A DNA stretch of 64,000 nt from Rufibacter roseus (GTDB lineage Bacteria; Bacteroidota; Bacteroidia; Cytophagales; Hymenobacteraceae): contig NZ_LRML01000004.1 of the NCBI RefSeq assembly GCF_001647285.1, positions 1-64,000 of the forward strand. Reading direction: 5' to 3'. This document shows, piece by piece, positions 1 to 8,549 of the stretch (positions are counted from its first letter, which is position 1; the number at the start of each line of letters is the position of its first letter). A program made the translations under genes and the position numbers. Under the pieces are notes generated by a model, which saw only the letters and a list, made by a program, of their open reading frames with translations, was not told where the DNA came from and did no database searches.

Positions 1-37
1 CTCGTTAGCTGTTTTTTGAAAACAGGCCTAAAACGAG
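1..37. repeat. Degenerate copy of the dispersed nested palindrome
   Basis: The inner arms CTGTTTTTT and AAAACAG are intact. The outer left arm (CTCGTT) has lost bases relative to the right arm (AAAACGAG). It belongs to the family found about twenty times in this window and may continue beyond the window edge. Confidence 0.6.
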
Positions 38-79
38 GGGCTTCTTAATGTAAAAGGGTGAAGTAACTTAATTTAACAC

Positions 80-766
80 TTAGTTCTTACCCGTTGATTT
101 GGCTTTGTTTTTAGCTTTCTGGTTTTCCTTGAATTCTTGCCCTGATCGTAAGGCATGAAACTCGCCAATCAGCGTCCGGATTTTGATTTCATCTAGCGTA
201 GTCAGCTGGCTTTCTACCGTTGCTTTGCGGTTGCCCAACTTCTGCAGCACATAATCAGCATAATCCCAGTCGCGCGGAATCCAGTTCTGGCGCTTCACCC
301 GTACATTTTGCATGAAGGTGATGTAGGCATCACGCATGTGGGTTGGCTTGATGTTCTGAATATTGCTGAAACCACCCAATAACTCTTTCTCCCGCAGCTT
401 TACCTCTTCGGCCTGTAATGGAATTTCATCGTACAGGGGCTTTGATTCCATTTCCTCAAATCTGGTCTTTAGCTCCAGGAACTCGCGCTTAGAGTTGTCT
501 GACAAATTATGAAAACCGCTTTCTATTTTACTTGCATGGCGGGCAAATTCACTCTTGATAGCAGGCCATTCGGCACGGGTAGTAGTAGATATTTTATCAG
601 ACTGCAGACGCACCCAATCCTTTAGCTGGCGCAAATCCTGCTCTACCGGCGCTTCCTGTCTTTCTGAATAACTGATAGTGTTACTCTCTGATTCCTGGGC
701 ACTTACCGATAGCTGTAAACAGAGAAAAAGAACTACCGCCAACTTTAAAATCCTCCAAATATGCAT
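80..766 (-). CDS. Secreted hypothetical protein, charged and helical
   Basis: This 228-residue protein opens with a clear export signal (MHIWRILKLAVVLFLCLQLS, then VSAQ as cleavage region). The mature part is rich in Glu, Lys and Arg and looks largely helical. I recognise no catalytic motif or named domain. The tail is very basic (KENQKAKNKAKSTGKN). It lies downstream of the OmpA-like gene on the same strand but is separated from it by a terminator and a palindromic repeat, so it is probably its own transcription unit. A periplasmic or envelope role is inferred from the signal peptide only. Confidence 0.6.
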   Translation of the reverse strand: MHIWRILKLAVVLFLCLQLSVSAQESESNTISYSERQEAPVEQDLRQLKDWVRLQSDKISTTTRAEWPAIKSEFARHASKIESGFHNLSDNSKREFLELKTRFEEMESKPLYDEIPLQAEEVKLREKELLGGFSNIQNIKPTHMRDAYITFMQNVRVKRQNWIPRDWDYADYVLQKLGNRKATVESQLTTLDEIKIRTLIGEFHALRSGQEFKENQKAKNKAKSTGKN

Positions 767-955
767 GCCAAATTGTGTTTAGGGTTTGCTGTTTGTCTTA
801 CCAAATGTAAAAAAATTATTACAACGGGTAAAGCATTGTTAACTAAGCAATTTTTAGGCCAAGGGCAAAAGAAGCCTGTTTTATATGGCTGGAGGAAGGA
901 ACATTACCTATAATTTGAAGCTAAACTTCTAATTCAAAGCAAGGCGATAGTACTT

Positions 956-991
956 GTTTTCAGCCTGCTTTTTTGAAAACAGGCTGAAAAC
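956..991. repeat. Dispersed nested palindrome
   Basis: Perfectly matched arms TTTTCAGCCTG and CAGGCTGAAAA surround a T-rich/A-rich centre. It sits directly beside the terminator of the OmpA-like gene. Confidence 0.75.
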
Positions 992-992
992 G

Positions 993-1026
993 AAAAGCCC
1001 CAGCCATAAGAATGGGCGGGGCTTTT
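993..1026 (-). terminator. Intrinsic terminator after the OmpA-like gene
   Basis: Inverted repeat AAAAGCCCC...GGGGCTTTT, read on the - strand about 20 nt after the stop codon at 1046. The A and T runs flank a GC-rich stem, so it could work in both directions. Confidence 0.7.
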
Positions 1027-1045
1027 CTATGTGAACAATTATTCT

Positions 1046-1891
1046 CTAGTTCTGCTCCAGTATCTGGAAGAGTTCGTCAAGTTTAGGAGTAAGAATTATC
1101 TCAGTACGGCGGTTTTTCTGACGCGCTTCAGCGGAGGTGGCAGGGTCTACAGGCACGTACTTTGACCTACCAGATGGGGTAACGCGTTGTGGCGACAAAC
1201 CAGCATCAGTGAGAATACGAGTAATTTCTGTGGCTCTGAGTACGCTAAGATCCCAGTTGTCTTGCATACCGGCAGTACCTCTTGAAATTGGCACATCATC
1301 AGTGTGCCCTTCTACTAACACATTCACATCAGGCTGGTTTTGCAAGGCGCTGGCCAGTTTTCTAAGCGCTTCTTTCCCTTGATCGTCTACCTTGGTACTG
1401 CCCGATTTGAACAGTAACTGGTTAGAAAGCGATACATACACTTTACCGTTTCGCACGTCAACTGAAAGGTCTGACGCTTTGAACCCGAGCAGGGCGTTAC
1501 TTACCACTTGCCGCAGGTTATTCACCGCCCGGTCCTTCTCATCCAGAATGCGCTGCATTTCGGCCAGACGGGCTTCACGCGCTTTCAGATCGGCGCTTAA
1601 CTGGTCTACCTGCTGGTTTTTGTTGCTGAGGTTGGTTCTGAGAGAAGCTTCAGTAGAAGCCTTTTCTTTGGCTAAATCTGCCTTTTCTTGGGTAAGACGG
1701 TCTCTCTCCGTTTGCAGGCGGGCCTGCTCTGCTTCCAGCTCCGCTTTTTGGCGGTTCAGTTCATCTTGCAGCACCACCAAAGATCTGTTCTCGGCCAATG
1801 CCGCCTCGTATTTCTTAGTGGACACGCAGGAACCTAACAGTCCCAAGGTGATAAATGCGGCAAATACAGGAGTTAATATTTTTGTTTTCAT
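1046..1891 (-). CDS. OmpA-family peptidoglycan-binding lipoprotein
   Basis: The start at 1891 is chosen because it places a lipoprotein signal at the N-terminus (MKTKILTPVFAAFITLGLLG, then SC with the lipidated Cys); an upstream in-frame ATG at 1984 would bury it. After the lipobox comes a long coiled coil rich in Glu, Ala, Arg and Gln. The C-terminal ~120 residues form an OmpA_C domain with the recognisable segments VLVEGHTDDVPI, NWDLSVLRA and NRRTEI, which in this family bind diaminopimelate of peptidoglycan. The protein is 281 residues. It probably tethers the outer membrane to the cell wall. The single gene is followed by a strong terminator. Confidence 0.9.
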   Translation of the reverse strand: MKTKILTPVFAAFITLGLLGSCVSTKKYEAALAENRSLVVLQDELNRQKAELEAEQARLQTERDRLTQEKADLAKEKASTEASLRTNLSNKNQQVDQLSADLKAREARLAEMQRILDEKDRAVNNLRQVVSNALLGFKASDLSVDVRNGKVYVSLSNQLLFKSGSTKVDDQGKEALRKLASALQNQPDVNVLVEGHTDDVPISRGTAGMQDNWDLSVLRATEITRILTDAGLSPQRVTPSGRSKYVPVDPATSAEARQKNRRTEIILTPKLDELFQILEQN

Positions 1892-2071
1892 AGTTGATAA
1901 TAGGTTTCTAGTATTACGCAATGCGTTAACTACTGATAGTGGTACGCAGGTACCAAGGCTTGGGTTGAAAAAGCCGCTCCACACAAAAATACTCCAGTAC
2001 GTTTATACGCTGTTTTAATTCTTCCTACCACAATTCTGAAGTGGGTATGACGTCACTTTAGCCAAATCTAC

Positions 2072-2079
2072 TATCTTTG
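2072..2079 (+). promoter_or_regulatory. Candidate -7 promoter element TATCTTTG
   Basis: This matches the Bacteroidota -7 consensus TAnnTTTG exactly and lies about 80 nt before the CDGSH gene. No convincing -33 TTTG box lies at the expected distance, so confidence is limited. Confidence 0.35.
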
Positions 2080-2159
2080 AAACGAGGCAGACTGGCTACT
2101 TCACAAACAATGCCTTTCTTCTCTTTTTTTCATCTCCTTTTACTACCTATTTTTTAAAA

Positions 2160-2387
2160 ATGAGCGCAAAAACAAAATTAACTGTGAACAACAACGGCTC
2201 GCTACGTATTGAGGGCGAGTTTATTATAGTAGACCCACAAGGCAACGAGTATAATTTGCAAGGGCGCGAGCTTGTATCTATTTGCCGCTGCGGCCTCTCT
2301 AAAAACAAGCCGTTCTGTGATGGCTCGCACAAAGGCCACTTTGAGCACAACGCCGTAGCATTTGACCTACCTCCTAAAAAAGCATAG
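2160..2387 (+). CDS. CDGSH iron-sulfur domain protein
   Basis: A 75-residue protein with one CDGSH zinc-finger-like motif, residues 42-57: C42-x-C44, C53-D-G-S-H57. These three Cys and one His bind a redox-active [2Fe-2S] cluster in the mitoNEET/CDGSH family. The N-terminal half is a short beta-rich segment (FIIVDPQGNEYNL). There is no signal peptide, so it is cytosolic. Bacterial members are thought to store or transfer Fe-S clusters or electrons; the substrate here cannot be read. It stands alone, with a long leader upstream and a 200 bp spacer downstream. Confidence 0.9.
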   Translation: MSAKTKLTVNNNGSLRIEGEFIIVDPQGNEYNLQGRELVSICRCGLSKNKPFCDGSHKGHFEHNAVAFDLPPKKA

Positions 2388-2488
2388 CTTTTTAGTTCTG
2401 AGTCGCGAGTTCTGAGTCTTGAGTCTTTTTTGGTTTCATCGCTTTGTGCCTCTTCCGCCTCAGTTAATTTTGAATTTTTTTTTAAATG

Positions 2489-2543
2489 GTGCTTTCAAAT
2501 AACTCTTGCCCGCTACTGACGGCAAAGGGTTGTTTGAAAGCAC
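2489..2543. repeat. Imperfect ~22 bp inverted repeat
   Basis: Left arm GTGCTTTCAAATAACTC plus TTGCC pairs with right arm GGCAA plus GGGTTGTTTGAAAGCAC, with a 10 nt loop and a few mismatches. It lies between the CDGSH gene and the permease gene, ~46 nt before the permease start. It may be a terminator, a leader hairpin or a small repeat element. Confidence 0.6.
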
Positions 2544-2589
2544 TATTTCTTAGTTCCTAATAATTAATTCCTCATTCCCATCTGGTTGT

Positions 2590-4074
2590 ATGTCCCAAAC
2601 TTCTACGGGTTTTAAGCGCGAAATAAAACTGTTCGATGCCATTATGCTGGTGGCGGGCTCTATGATTGGCTCCGGCATATTTATAGTAAGTGCTGATATT
2701 GGCCGTTCCGTAGGCAGCAGCGGCTATCTGCTTTTGGTGTGGGGTCTGACCGGCCTTATGACCATTGCCGGTGCCCTTAGCTACGGCGAGCTCACCAGCC
2801 TCATGCCCCGCGCCGGTGGGCAATATGTGTACCTGCGCGAGTCTTACGGCAAACTAACTGCCTTTCTGTATGGCTGGACACTTTTTCTGGTGATTCAAAG
2901 CGGTACAATTGCCGCTGTGGCGGTAGCCTTTGCCCGTTTTACAGGGGTACTGGTGCCTTGGTTCTCTGAAGAAAATGTGCTGTTAGATCTGGGGGTAATT
3001 AAATTCACCACGGTACAGTTGTTGGCCATTGGCTCCATTGTCCTGCTCACTATTATCAACCAGCAAGGGGTTAAAAATGGCACCTGGATTCAGAACATCT
3101 TCGGGAGCACCAAAATAATCGCTTTGTTTGCCTTACTCGGTTTTGGTCTGCTTTTGGGCACTAACGCTGAAATGATTGCCCTGAACTTCTCCAACCTTTG
3201 GGACGCCCAATCTGTTTCGGTAGACGCTGAATCTGGCGCTATTACCCGCACCACGTTGTCTGGCTGGGCTTTAATGGTGGGCATTGGCACTGCCATGATC
3301 GGGTCGCTGTTTTCTTCAGACGCCTGGAACAACATTGGTTTCTCCGGAGATGAGATTGTAAACCCTAAGCGTACCATTGTCATGAGCATGGTTATTGGCA
3401 CCGCTTTGGTGACCATACTATACATTTTGATAAACGTGGTGTACCTGACCATTCTGCCGCTACAGGGTGATCCCGCTGGTACTGATGCCTTGAGCAGGGG
3501 AATTCAGTTTGCCAGCAATGACCGTATTGGTACCGCTGTGGCCGAAGTGATGGGAGGCGCTATTGCCACCGGTGGCATTGCTATTCTGATCATGATTTCC
3601 ACCTTTGGGTGTAACAACGGCGTAATTTTATCAGCTCCCCGTGTGTATTACGCCATGGCCAAAGATGGTCTGTTCTTCCCGAACATGGCTAGACTGAATA
3701 AGAACGGAGTACCCGGTGCTGCTTTGACCATTCAATGCGTTTGGGCTAGCTTGCTTTGCCTTTCCGGCCAGTATTCTGACCTGCTGGACTACGTGATTTT
3801 TGCCGTGCTTCTGTTTTACATCTTAACCATTGGCGGAATCTTCATTCTGCGCCGTACCATGCCAGATGCCCCACGACCTTATAAAGCAGTAGGCTATCCG
3901 TTTATTCCGGCCCTGTACATGACCATGGCTTCTTTTATTTGCCTTATACTGCTCATTTACAAGCCTAATTATTCGTGGCCAGGGCTAATTATTGTTGGAA
4001 TAGGTGTGCCCGTCTATTACTTTTTCGGGAAGCAATTCAGAAAGATTCAAGACCCAGAGGAGCAAGAACTGTAG
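2590..4074 (+). CDS. APC-family amino acid permease
   Basis: A 494-residue polytopic membrane protein with about 12 hydrophobic segments. Residues 21-31 contain the APC signature GSMIGSGIF in the first transmembrane helix, where the substrate backbone binds in this fold. SYGELTSLMPRAGGQYVYLR is the second family hallmark. The conserved FSSDAWNNIGFSGDEIVNPK segment resembles L-type and exchanger-like members. Members of this superfamily import or exchange amino acids across the inner membrane using H+ or Na+ or by antiport. Substrate specificity cannot be assigned. The ~12 bases before the ATG show no strong Shine-Dalgarno site. Confidence 0.88.
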   Translation: MSQTSTGFKREIKLFDAIMLVAGSMIGSGIFIVSADIGRSVGSSGYLLLVWGLTGLMTIAGALSYGELTSLMPRAGGQYVYLRESYGKLTAFLYGWTLFLVIQSGTIAAVAVAFARFTGVLVPWFSEENVLLDLGVIKFTTVQLLAIGSIVLLTIINQQGVKNGTWIQNIFGSTKIIALFALLGFGLLLGTNAEMIALNFSNLWDAQSVSVDAESGAITRTTLSGWALMVGIGTAMIGSLFSSDAWNNIGFSGDEIVNPKRTIVMSMVIGTALVTILYILINVVYLTILPLQGDPAGTDALSRGIQFASNDRIGTAVAEVMGGAIATGGIAILIMISTFGCNNGVILSAPRVYYAMAKDGLFFPNMARLNKNGVPGAALTIQCVWASLLCLSGQYSDLLDYVIFAVLLFYILTIGGIFILRRTMPDAPRPYKAVGYPFIPALYMTMASFICLILLIYKPNYSWPGLIIVGIGVPVYYFFGKQFRKIQDPEEQEL

Positions 4075-4103
4075 TTTCTGTTTCTGTCCTCCATCTTCTA
4101 AAC

Positions 4104-4153
4104 TTCCGCTGTTTTCGAGCTGCTTTCTGAAAAACAGCTCGAAAACAGCGGAA
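4104..4153. repeat. Dispersed nested palindrome
   Basis: Long matched arms TTCCGCTGTTTTCGAGCTG and CAGCTCGAAAACAGCGGAA, 30 nt after the permease stop. The variable core CGAGCTG/CAGCTCG is fully compensated. Confidence 0.8.
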
Positions 4154-4193
4154 AATATCATCGCCCCTTCAAATCACCTAAACCCTTTGCTGT

Positions 4194-5489
4194 ATGAAAA
4201 AAGCTTTACTTTTAGTAGCCACAGTGGTGGCAACGGTTTTCTCCGGTTTACAGGCCGTGGCTCAAAAGACCTATTTGCATTGCGGAGTATTGATTGACGG
4301 CAAAAAAGATCAACCACAACGCGAAATGACCGTGGTGGTGGATGGTAATACAATAGTAGCGGTAGAGAAAGGTTACTCAACGCCTGCCGCCGGTGCAAAT
4401 GTGATTGATTTAAAGAATTTAACCGTCATGCCTGGCCTTATAGACATGCACGTGCATTTTGAAAGCGAAACCAGCCCTACCGCATACTCAGAGGAAATCT
4501 CCCTGAACCCTGGCACTATTGCTTTTAGATCAGTGAACTATGCTGAACGCACGCTTATGGCAGGCTTTACCACCGTACGTGATTTGGGAGGCAGCGGAGT
4601 GAATGTTCAGTTGCGAAATGCTATCAAACAAGGGCTTGTCAAAGGTCCAAGAATGTATGTGGTACGCAAGGCAATTTCAGGCACCGGAGGCCACATGTAC
4701 CCCACCAACGGCTACCGTTCCGATTTGCAGGGCGACCCCGGACCAGCCCAAGGCGTGGCCAACGGACCTGATGAAGGCCGAAAGGCTGTGCGGTACCAGT
4801 ACAAAAACGGCGCAGACTTAATTAAAATAGCCGCTACGGGGGGTGTATTGAGCGTGGCCAAAGACGGATCTGCCCCCCAGTTTACGGAAGAAGAGATTAG
4901 AGCCATTGTAGAAACCGCCCATGACTTAGGCCTTAAAGTGGCGGTGCACGCCCACGGCGCCGAAGGTATGAAACGGGCAATACGGGCAGGCGTGAACTCC
5001 ATTGAGCACGGCACCCTGATGGATGAGGAGACCATGGCCCTGATGAAGAAACATGGCACCTGGTACGTGCCCACTATTACAGCCGGTAAATCAGTCGCAG
5101 ATTCAGCTAAGATTCCGGGGTACTACCCACCGCTGGTTACTCCCAAAGCCTTGGCTATTGGTCCTCAGCTACAAGGTACATTCTCAAAAGCATACAAAGC
5201 CGGGGTGAAGATTGCCTTCGGCACCGATGCCGGGGTGTTCATGCACGGGAAAAACGCCAAAGAATTTGAATACATGGTGGAAGCCGGAATGCCACCCATG
5301 CAGGCCATAAAGTCGGCTACGGTACATGCTGCAGAACTTCTTGGCGCGTCAGACCAGCTGGGGTCGGTGGAAAAAGGCAAATTTGCTGATTTAGTAGCCG
5401 TGAGCGGTAACCCGCTGCAAGACATAAAAGTGCTGCAACAAGTTAGTTTTGTCATGAAGGATGGCGTGGTGTACAAGCAGGCAAAGTAA
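4194..5489 (+). CDS. Secreted metal-dependent amidohydrolase
   Basis: A 431-residue protein with a signal peptide (residues 1-24, ending AVAQ). It has the full ligand set of the amidohydrolase superfamily: H86 and H88 in DMHVHFE, K211 in DLIKIAATGG (the carbamylated-Lys position), H252/H254 in VAVHAHG, H272 in SIEHGTLMD and D345 in FGTDAG. This pattern fits the binuclear imidazolonepropionase-like/Xaa-Pro dipeptidase group. A periplasmic hydrolase of peptide or cyclic amide bonds is likely; the substrate is not known. It is a single gene flanked by a palindromic repeat upstream and an unrelated beta-barrel gene 77 bp downstream. Confidence 0.88.
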   Translation: MKKALLLVATVVATVFSGLQAVAQKTYLHCGVLIDGKKDQPQREMTVVVDGNTIVAVEKGYSTPAAGANVIDLKNLTVMPGLIDMHVHFESETSPTAYSEEISLNPGTIAFRSVNYAERTLMAGFTTVRDLGGSGVNVQLRNAIKQGLVKGPRMYVVRKAISGTGGHMYPTNGYRSDLQGDPGPAQGVANGPDEGRKAVRYQYKNGADLIKIAATGGVLSVAKDGSAPQFTEEEIRAIVETAHDLGLKVAVHAHGAEGMKRAIRAGVNSIEHGTLMDEETMALMKKHGTWYVPTITAGKSVADSAKIPGYYPPLVTPKALAIGPQLQGTFSKAYKAGVKIAFGTDAGVFMHGKNAKEFEYMVEAGMPPMQAIKSATVHAAELLGASDQLGSVEKGKFADLVAVSGNPLQDIKVLQQVSFVMKDGVVYKQAK

Positions 5490-5566
5490 AAAGAGCATTA
5501 AATTTATTGCCCCTTTTTATATTAAACCCCTTTTGCTGTATCTTTCTGATCAGTTTTAAATGATTT

Positions 5567-6115
5567 ATGAAAAAGTTAATTATTGCCGGAGCTATCATGC
5601 TCCTGAGTTCAGCAGGAGCATTTGCCCAGACAAGTTATGGTTTGAAAGGGGGCTTGAACATCTCATCTGTAAGAATACCAGACAGTAATGTAAAATCGTT
5701 GCTAGGGTTTCACGTGGGGGGCTTTACTACAACACAAATTTCTGATCGCTTTGCGTTACAACCAGAGCTGCTGTACTCACAACAGGGGTACAAAGACGCT
5801 AAATATGACTATCGGTTCCACTATCTGAACGTTCCGCTTATTTTCAAAGGAACCATTGCCGGTGGCTTACATGCCCAGGTAGGTCCTCAGTTTGGCATTT
5901 TACTTAATGCCACCCGCAAAGAAGGCAAAGTATCTGAAGATATCACCAAAAAGAAATTTGACAGCGCTGTAGGTCTGGGGTTTGGCTATGACATGTCAGT
6001 TCTGCAATTCTCTGCCCGTTATAACTTAGGCTTGACTGATACGAATGACAATGGCTTAGGCTTCAATGGTTTCACCAATAACGTTTTCCAGCTTTCAGTA
6101 GGGGTAAGCCTGTAG
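5567..6115 (+). CDS. Outer-membrane beta-barrel protein (PorT/OMP_b-brl_2-like)
   Basis: A 182-residue protein with signal peptide (cleavage after GAFAQ). The mature part starts TSYGLKGGLNISSV, the usual opening of small Bacteroidota outer-membrane barrels. It shows alternating hydrophobic strands with Gly and aromatic girdle residues (LQPELLYSQQGY, YLNVPLIFKG, HAQVGPQFGILL) and ends in a strand with a terminal Leu (FQLSVGVSL). The expected form is an eight-stranded barrel. The exact role is unknown; many paralogues occur per genome. It is followed 14 nt later by a strong bidirectional terminator. Confidence 0.82.
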   Translation: MKKLIIAGAIMLLSSAGAFAQTSYGLKGGLNISSVRIPDSNVKSLLGFHVGGFTTTQISDRFALQPELLYSQQGYKDAKYDYRFHYLNVPLIFKGTIAGGLHAQVGPQFGILLNATRKEGKVSEDITKKKFDSAVGLGFGYDMSVLQFSARYNLGLTDTNDNGLGFNGFTNNVFQLSVGVSL

Positions 6116-6128
6116 GCCAACCTACCGG

Positions 6129-6170
6129 AACAACTAAAAAGCCCTGTAGAAACAGGGCTTTTTAGTTGTT
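6129..6170. terminator. Bidirectional intrinsic terminator
   Basis: Long perfect stem AACAACTAAAAAGCCCTG / CAGGGCTTTTTAGTTGTT with a 6 nt loop, just after the beta-barrel gene and facing the - strand gene ending at 6226. Confidence 0.85.
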
Positions 6171-6225
6171 ATAAATTCTTGGGCTACTGCTTTATTACAA
6201 CATGATTATTTGGCTCAGAGGGAAA

Positions 6226-6642
6226 TTAGTAAGCTTTACAACGTTTACCCGTCAGGGCACTAACCTGACAATCCTCTACCCCCGGAATGGGCACTGTATA
6301 CCCGTTAGATAGAATAAACTGGTAGAGCGAAGTATGCACAGCCGGATTGGGAAATTGAAAGAAAGAGACAAGGTTATGACTATGCAAAAGTGCGCTCCTT
6401 GTGCCTAAGACGAAGTACAGCGGTCGTTCTATTGGCGTCTCATACCGCACCAGATAATTCGATTCGCCCCCTTCCGAGTAGTTGAACACTTCCCCTCCTT
6501 CCCAATTCCTCACTTCCTGGATGGACGTGTTCTGAGCAGAAAAATCTTTACTTGTAATCATGTCAGCCCTACCCAATAGTAGAATTGACATAAATAAACA
6601 AAGTACCAGAATAGATTGCAGCACTGATAAGGTTCTCTCCAT
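6226..6642 (-). CDS. Exported hypothetical protein
   Basis: A 138-residue ORF with a hydrophobic N-terminus (VLQSILVLCLFMSILLLG) that may be a signal peptide or anchor. The rest is a small beta-rich region with two Cys near the end (EDCQVSALTGKRCKAY) that could form a disulfide. I recognise no family. It lies between the terminator and a divergently transcribed acetyltransferase gene. Its short length and lack of a motif leave some doubt that it is expressed. Confidence 0.5.
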   Translation of the reverse strand: MERTLSVLQSILVLCLFMSILLLGRADMITSKDFSAQNTSIQEVRNWEGGEVFNYSEGGESNYLVRYETPIERPLYFVLGTRSALLHSHNLVSFFQFPNPAVHTSLYQFILSNGYTVPIPGVEDCQVSALTGKRCKAY

Positions 6643-6738
6643 ACAACAACTTGTTTTATGTACCTAATCCTACTTAATCAATGGTTGCAATACTAGATAA
6701 ATTATATGCTTTATCCAAAATATTCAATTTTAAATAAA

Positions 6739-6769
6739 TTTACCAACCTTGCCTACTTTGCTAAATTTG
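6739..6769 (+). promoter_or_regulatory. Candidate promoter of the GNAT gene
   Basis: TTTA (6739-6742), 19 nt spacer, then TAAATTTG (6762-6769), which matches the -7 consensus TAnnTTTG. It lies 23 nt before the ATG at 6793. The -33 box deviates in one base from TTTG. Confidence 0.5.
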
Positions 6770-6792
6770 TACTTTAATTACTTGCTTCACTA

Positions 6793-7305
6793 ATGGCTCA
6801 AATAAATAAATCAGGTGTAGAGGTTCAGATAGAAGAAACTACCAGCATGGCAGTTATACATGACTTAGCTCATGCCATTTGGTACCCAACCTACCAAAGC
6901 ATTTTGTCCAAAGAACAGATAGAGTATATGCTGGAGCAAATCTATGCCGTACCGTCGCTTGAAAAGCAGTTAGTCGAAGGACAGGTGTTCCTACTGCTAG
7001 AGGAAAATAGACAGCCGGTAGCCTTTGCAGCCTTCTCACTTTTAGAACAGGATGAGAAAGTTTACAAGCTCAACAAAATCTATATTCATCCCGCTAAACA
7101 AGGCAATGGCTATGGGGAGCTCTTGCTGGCAGAAGTAATAAAACGCTGCATTGCAGAAGGGGGAAAAATTTTGGAGCTGAATGTACACAGGGAAAATCCT
7201 GCGCGGCATTTTTACCAGAAAAAAGGGTTCACCATTCACCAAACTGTTGACATTCCCTTCGGCCCATTTACGTTGAATGACTATGTCATGCGCCGCCCGC
7301 TTTGA
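6793..7305 (+). CDS. GNAT-family N-acetyltransferase
   Basis: A 170-residue cytosolic protein of normal GNAT length. The acetyl-CoA binding motif A reads LNKIYIHPAKQGNGYGELLL (Q-x-x-G-x-G/A type pyrophosphate loop). Motif B contains LELNVHRENPARHFYQKKGF, typical of RimI-like and small-molecule acetyltransferases. The acceptor could be a protein N-terminus, an amine or an antibiotic; nothing in the sequence decides. The start is supported by a promoter-like element 23 nt upstream. It is a single-gene unit. Confidence 0.85.
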   Translation: MAQINKSGVEVQIEETTSMAVIHDLAHAIWYPTYQSILSKEQIEYMLEQIYAVPSLEKQLVEGQVFLLLEENRQPVAFAAFSLLEQDEKVYKLNKIYIHPAKQGNGYGELLLAEVIKRCIAEGGKILELNVHRENPARHFYQKKGFTIHQTVDIPFGPFTLNDYVMRRPL

Positions 7306-7412
7306 TATCTATCATATAAGAGAAGCAGACACTTGAATTTCATATCCTGATTAGAAGTAGTTATATTTTCATTTGTAGCACTGAAACAGAGTCGTTTACC
7401 ATATACAAACAG

Positions 7413-8396
7413 ATGCGTAAAACTTTACTGATACTTGCTTTTACCCTAGGCTGCTCCGCCCTAAGTTTCGGCTGGGGCTTTCTGGGGCACAAGGTTATAC
7501 AGCAGTTGGCAATTTATGCCTTGCCAAAGCAAATGCAGGGCTTCTACCACCGGCACATGGCCTACCTGGTAGACAATTCAGTACGGCCAGATGAGCGACG
7601 TAACTCTGACCCCGATGAGGCACCTCTCCATTTTATTGACGTAGATGTGTATGGCCCAAACGCGGTGAATGAAATGCCGGAAAGTTGGGCCGCCGCCAGT
7701 GCCCAGTATCCTATTGATACATTAACGAAATACGGGCTGGTGCCCTGGCATGTGGTGGAAATGAAGAAACACCTCACCCGGGCGTTTCAAATGAAAAATT
7801 CTGACAGTATCTTGTTCTATTCTGCTGATCTGGCCCATTACATTCAAGATGCCCACGTGCCCCTGCACACTACAGTTAACTATGACGGACAATTATCTGG
7901 GCAGCCCGGGCTGCATAGCCTTTGGGAATCAAAGTTGCCGGAACTCCACCTGAACCAGTACTGTCTACAAACCAAAAAAGCCAGCTATTTACAAAACCCT
8001 GAACACCAGATCTGGGAAGTGGTGCGGGCTTCACATAAGCTATTGCCAGAGCTGCTGGCCCAGGAAAGAATTGTCTCTGGTGATTTTACGGACCAAACTA
8101 AATTCAATGTGACTGAGCGCAATGGCCGCACCCGCAAATATTACTCAGATGAATTCGCCAAGGCCTATCAAAAAGCTTTAGGCAATACAGTACAGAGTCG
8201 CATGCAGGCTGCCGCAGCACAAACGGCCTCATTCTGGTACACTTGCTGGGTAGACGGCGGCAAGCCAGACTTAGAGGCACTTCTCTCCTCTCCGCGCACC
8301 AAAGCTGAAGAAAAGCAACTCAAGAGAGAACGCAAAGCATGGAAAAAAGGAAGCCTGCAGTCCGAAGATCTGCTCCTGACAAAGCCCCGCTCCTAG
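7413..8396 (+). CDS. Secreted zinc-dependent phospholipase C / S1-P1 nuclease-fold enzyme
   Basis: A 327-residue protein. The signal peptide appears to end at G20, so the mature protein begins W21-G-F-L-G-H26, the free N-terminal Trp and His that bind zinc in this fold. Further ligand candidates are H73 and D76 (LHFID), H142, D146, H148 and H152 (HYIQDAHVPLH), and H168 with E172 (HSLWE). This is the trinuclear zinc arrangement of phospholipase C/S1-P1 nucleases. Which of the two substrates (phosphodiester lipid or nucleic acid) is used cannot be read. The C-terminus is rich in Lys and Arg. It is a single gene, followed by a palindromic repeat. Confidence 0.85.
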   Translation: MRKTLLILAFTLGCSALSFGWGFLGHKVIQQLAIYALPKQMQGFYHRHMAYLVDNSVRPDERRNSDPDEAPLHFIDVDVYGPNAVNEMPESWAAASAQYPIDTLTKYGLVPWHVVEMKKHLTRAFQMKNSDSILFYSADLAHYIQDAHVPLHTTVNYDGQLSGQPGLHSLWESKLPELHLNQYCLQTKKASYLQNPEHQIWEVVRASHKLLPELLAQERIVSGDFTDQTKFNVTERNGRTRKYYSDEFAKAYQKALGNTVQSRMQAAAAQTASFWYTCWVDGGKPDLEALLSSPRTKAEEKQLKRERKAWKKGSLQSEDLLLTKPRS

Positions 8397-8413
8397 CCTT
8401 GCTATTTCATTCT

Positions 8414-8449
8414 GTTTTAGCGCTGTTTTTCCAAAAACAGCGCTAAAAC
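8414..8449. repeat. Dispersed nested palindrome, perfect copy
   Basis: GTTTTAGCGCTGTTTTT and AAAAACAGCGCTAAAAC are exact complements around a 2 nt centre. It lies ~17 nt after the stop of the phospholipase/nuclease gene. Confidence 0.85.
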
Positions 8450-8508
8450 GATTACACTATTTCTCAGCTGCCTCAGAGGTTCCTGCCTATAATGTGGTGA
8501 TTATCCCG

Positions 8509-8516
8509 TACTTTTG
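8509..8516 (+). promoter_or_regulatory. Candidate -7 element TACTTTTG
   Basis: Exact match to TAnnTTTG, 33 nt before the deoxynucleoside kinase start. No clear -33 TTTG box was found. Confidence 0.4.
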
Positions 8517-8549
8517 CCGTCCGCTGAAAAATCATCATAAAGAGAAGAC

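Noticed and set aside
1392-2018. 208-codon open frame antisense to the OmpA-like gene
   Set aside because: Composition typical of the reverse strand of a coiled-coil gene; the OmpA_C domain on the - strand is clear.
8414-8449. Treating the nested palindromes simply as terminators
   Set aside because: Several copies stand next to separate GC-rich terminators or upstream of genes, and their cores vary in a compensated way; they are listed as repeats.
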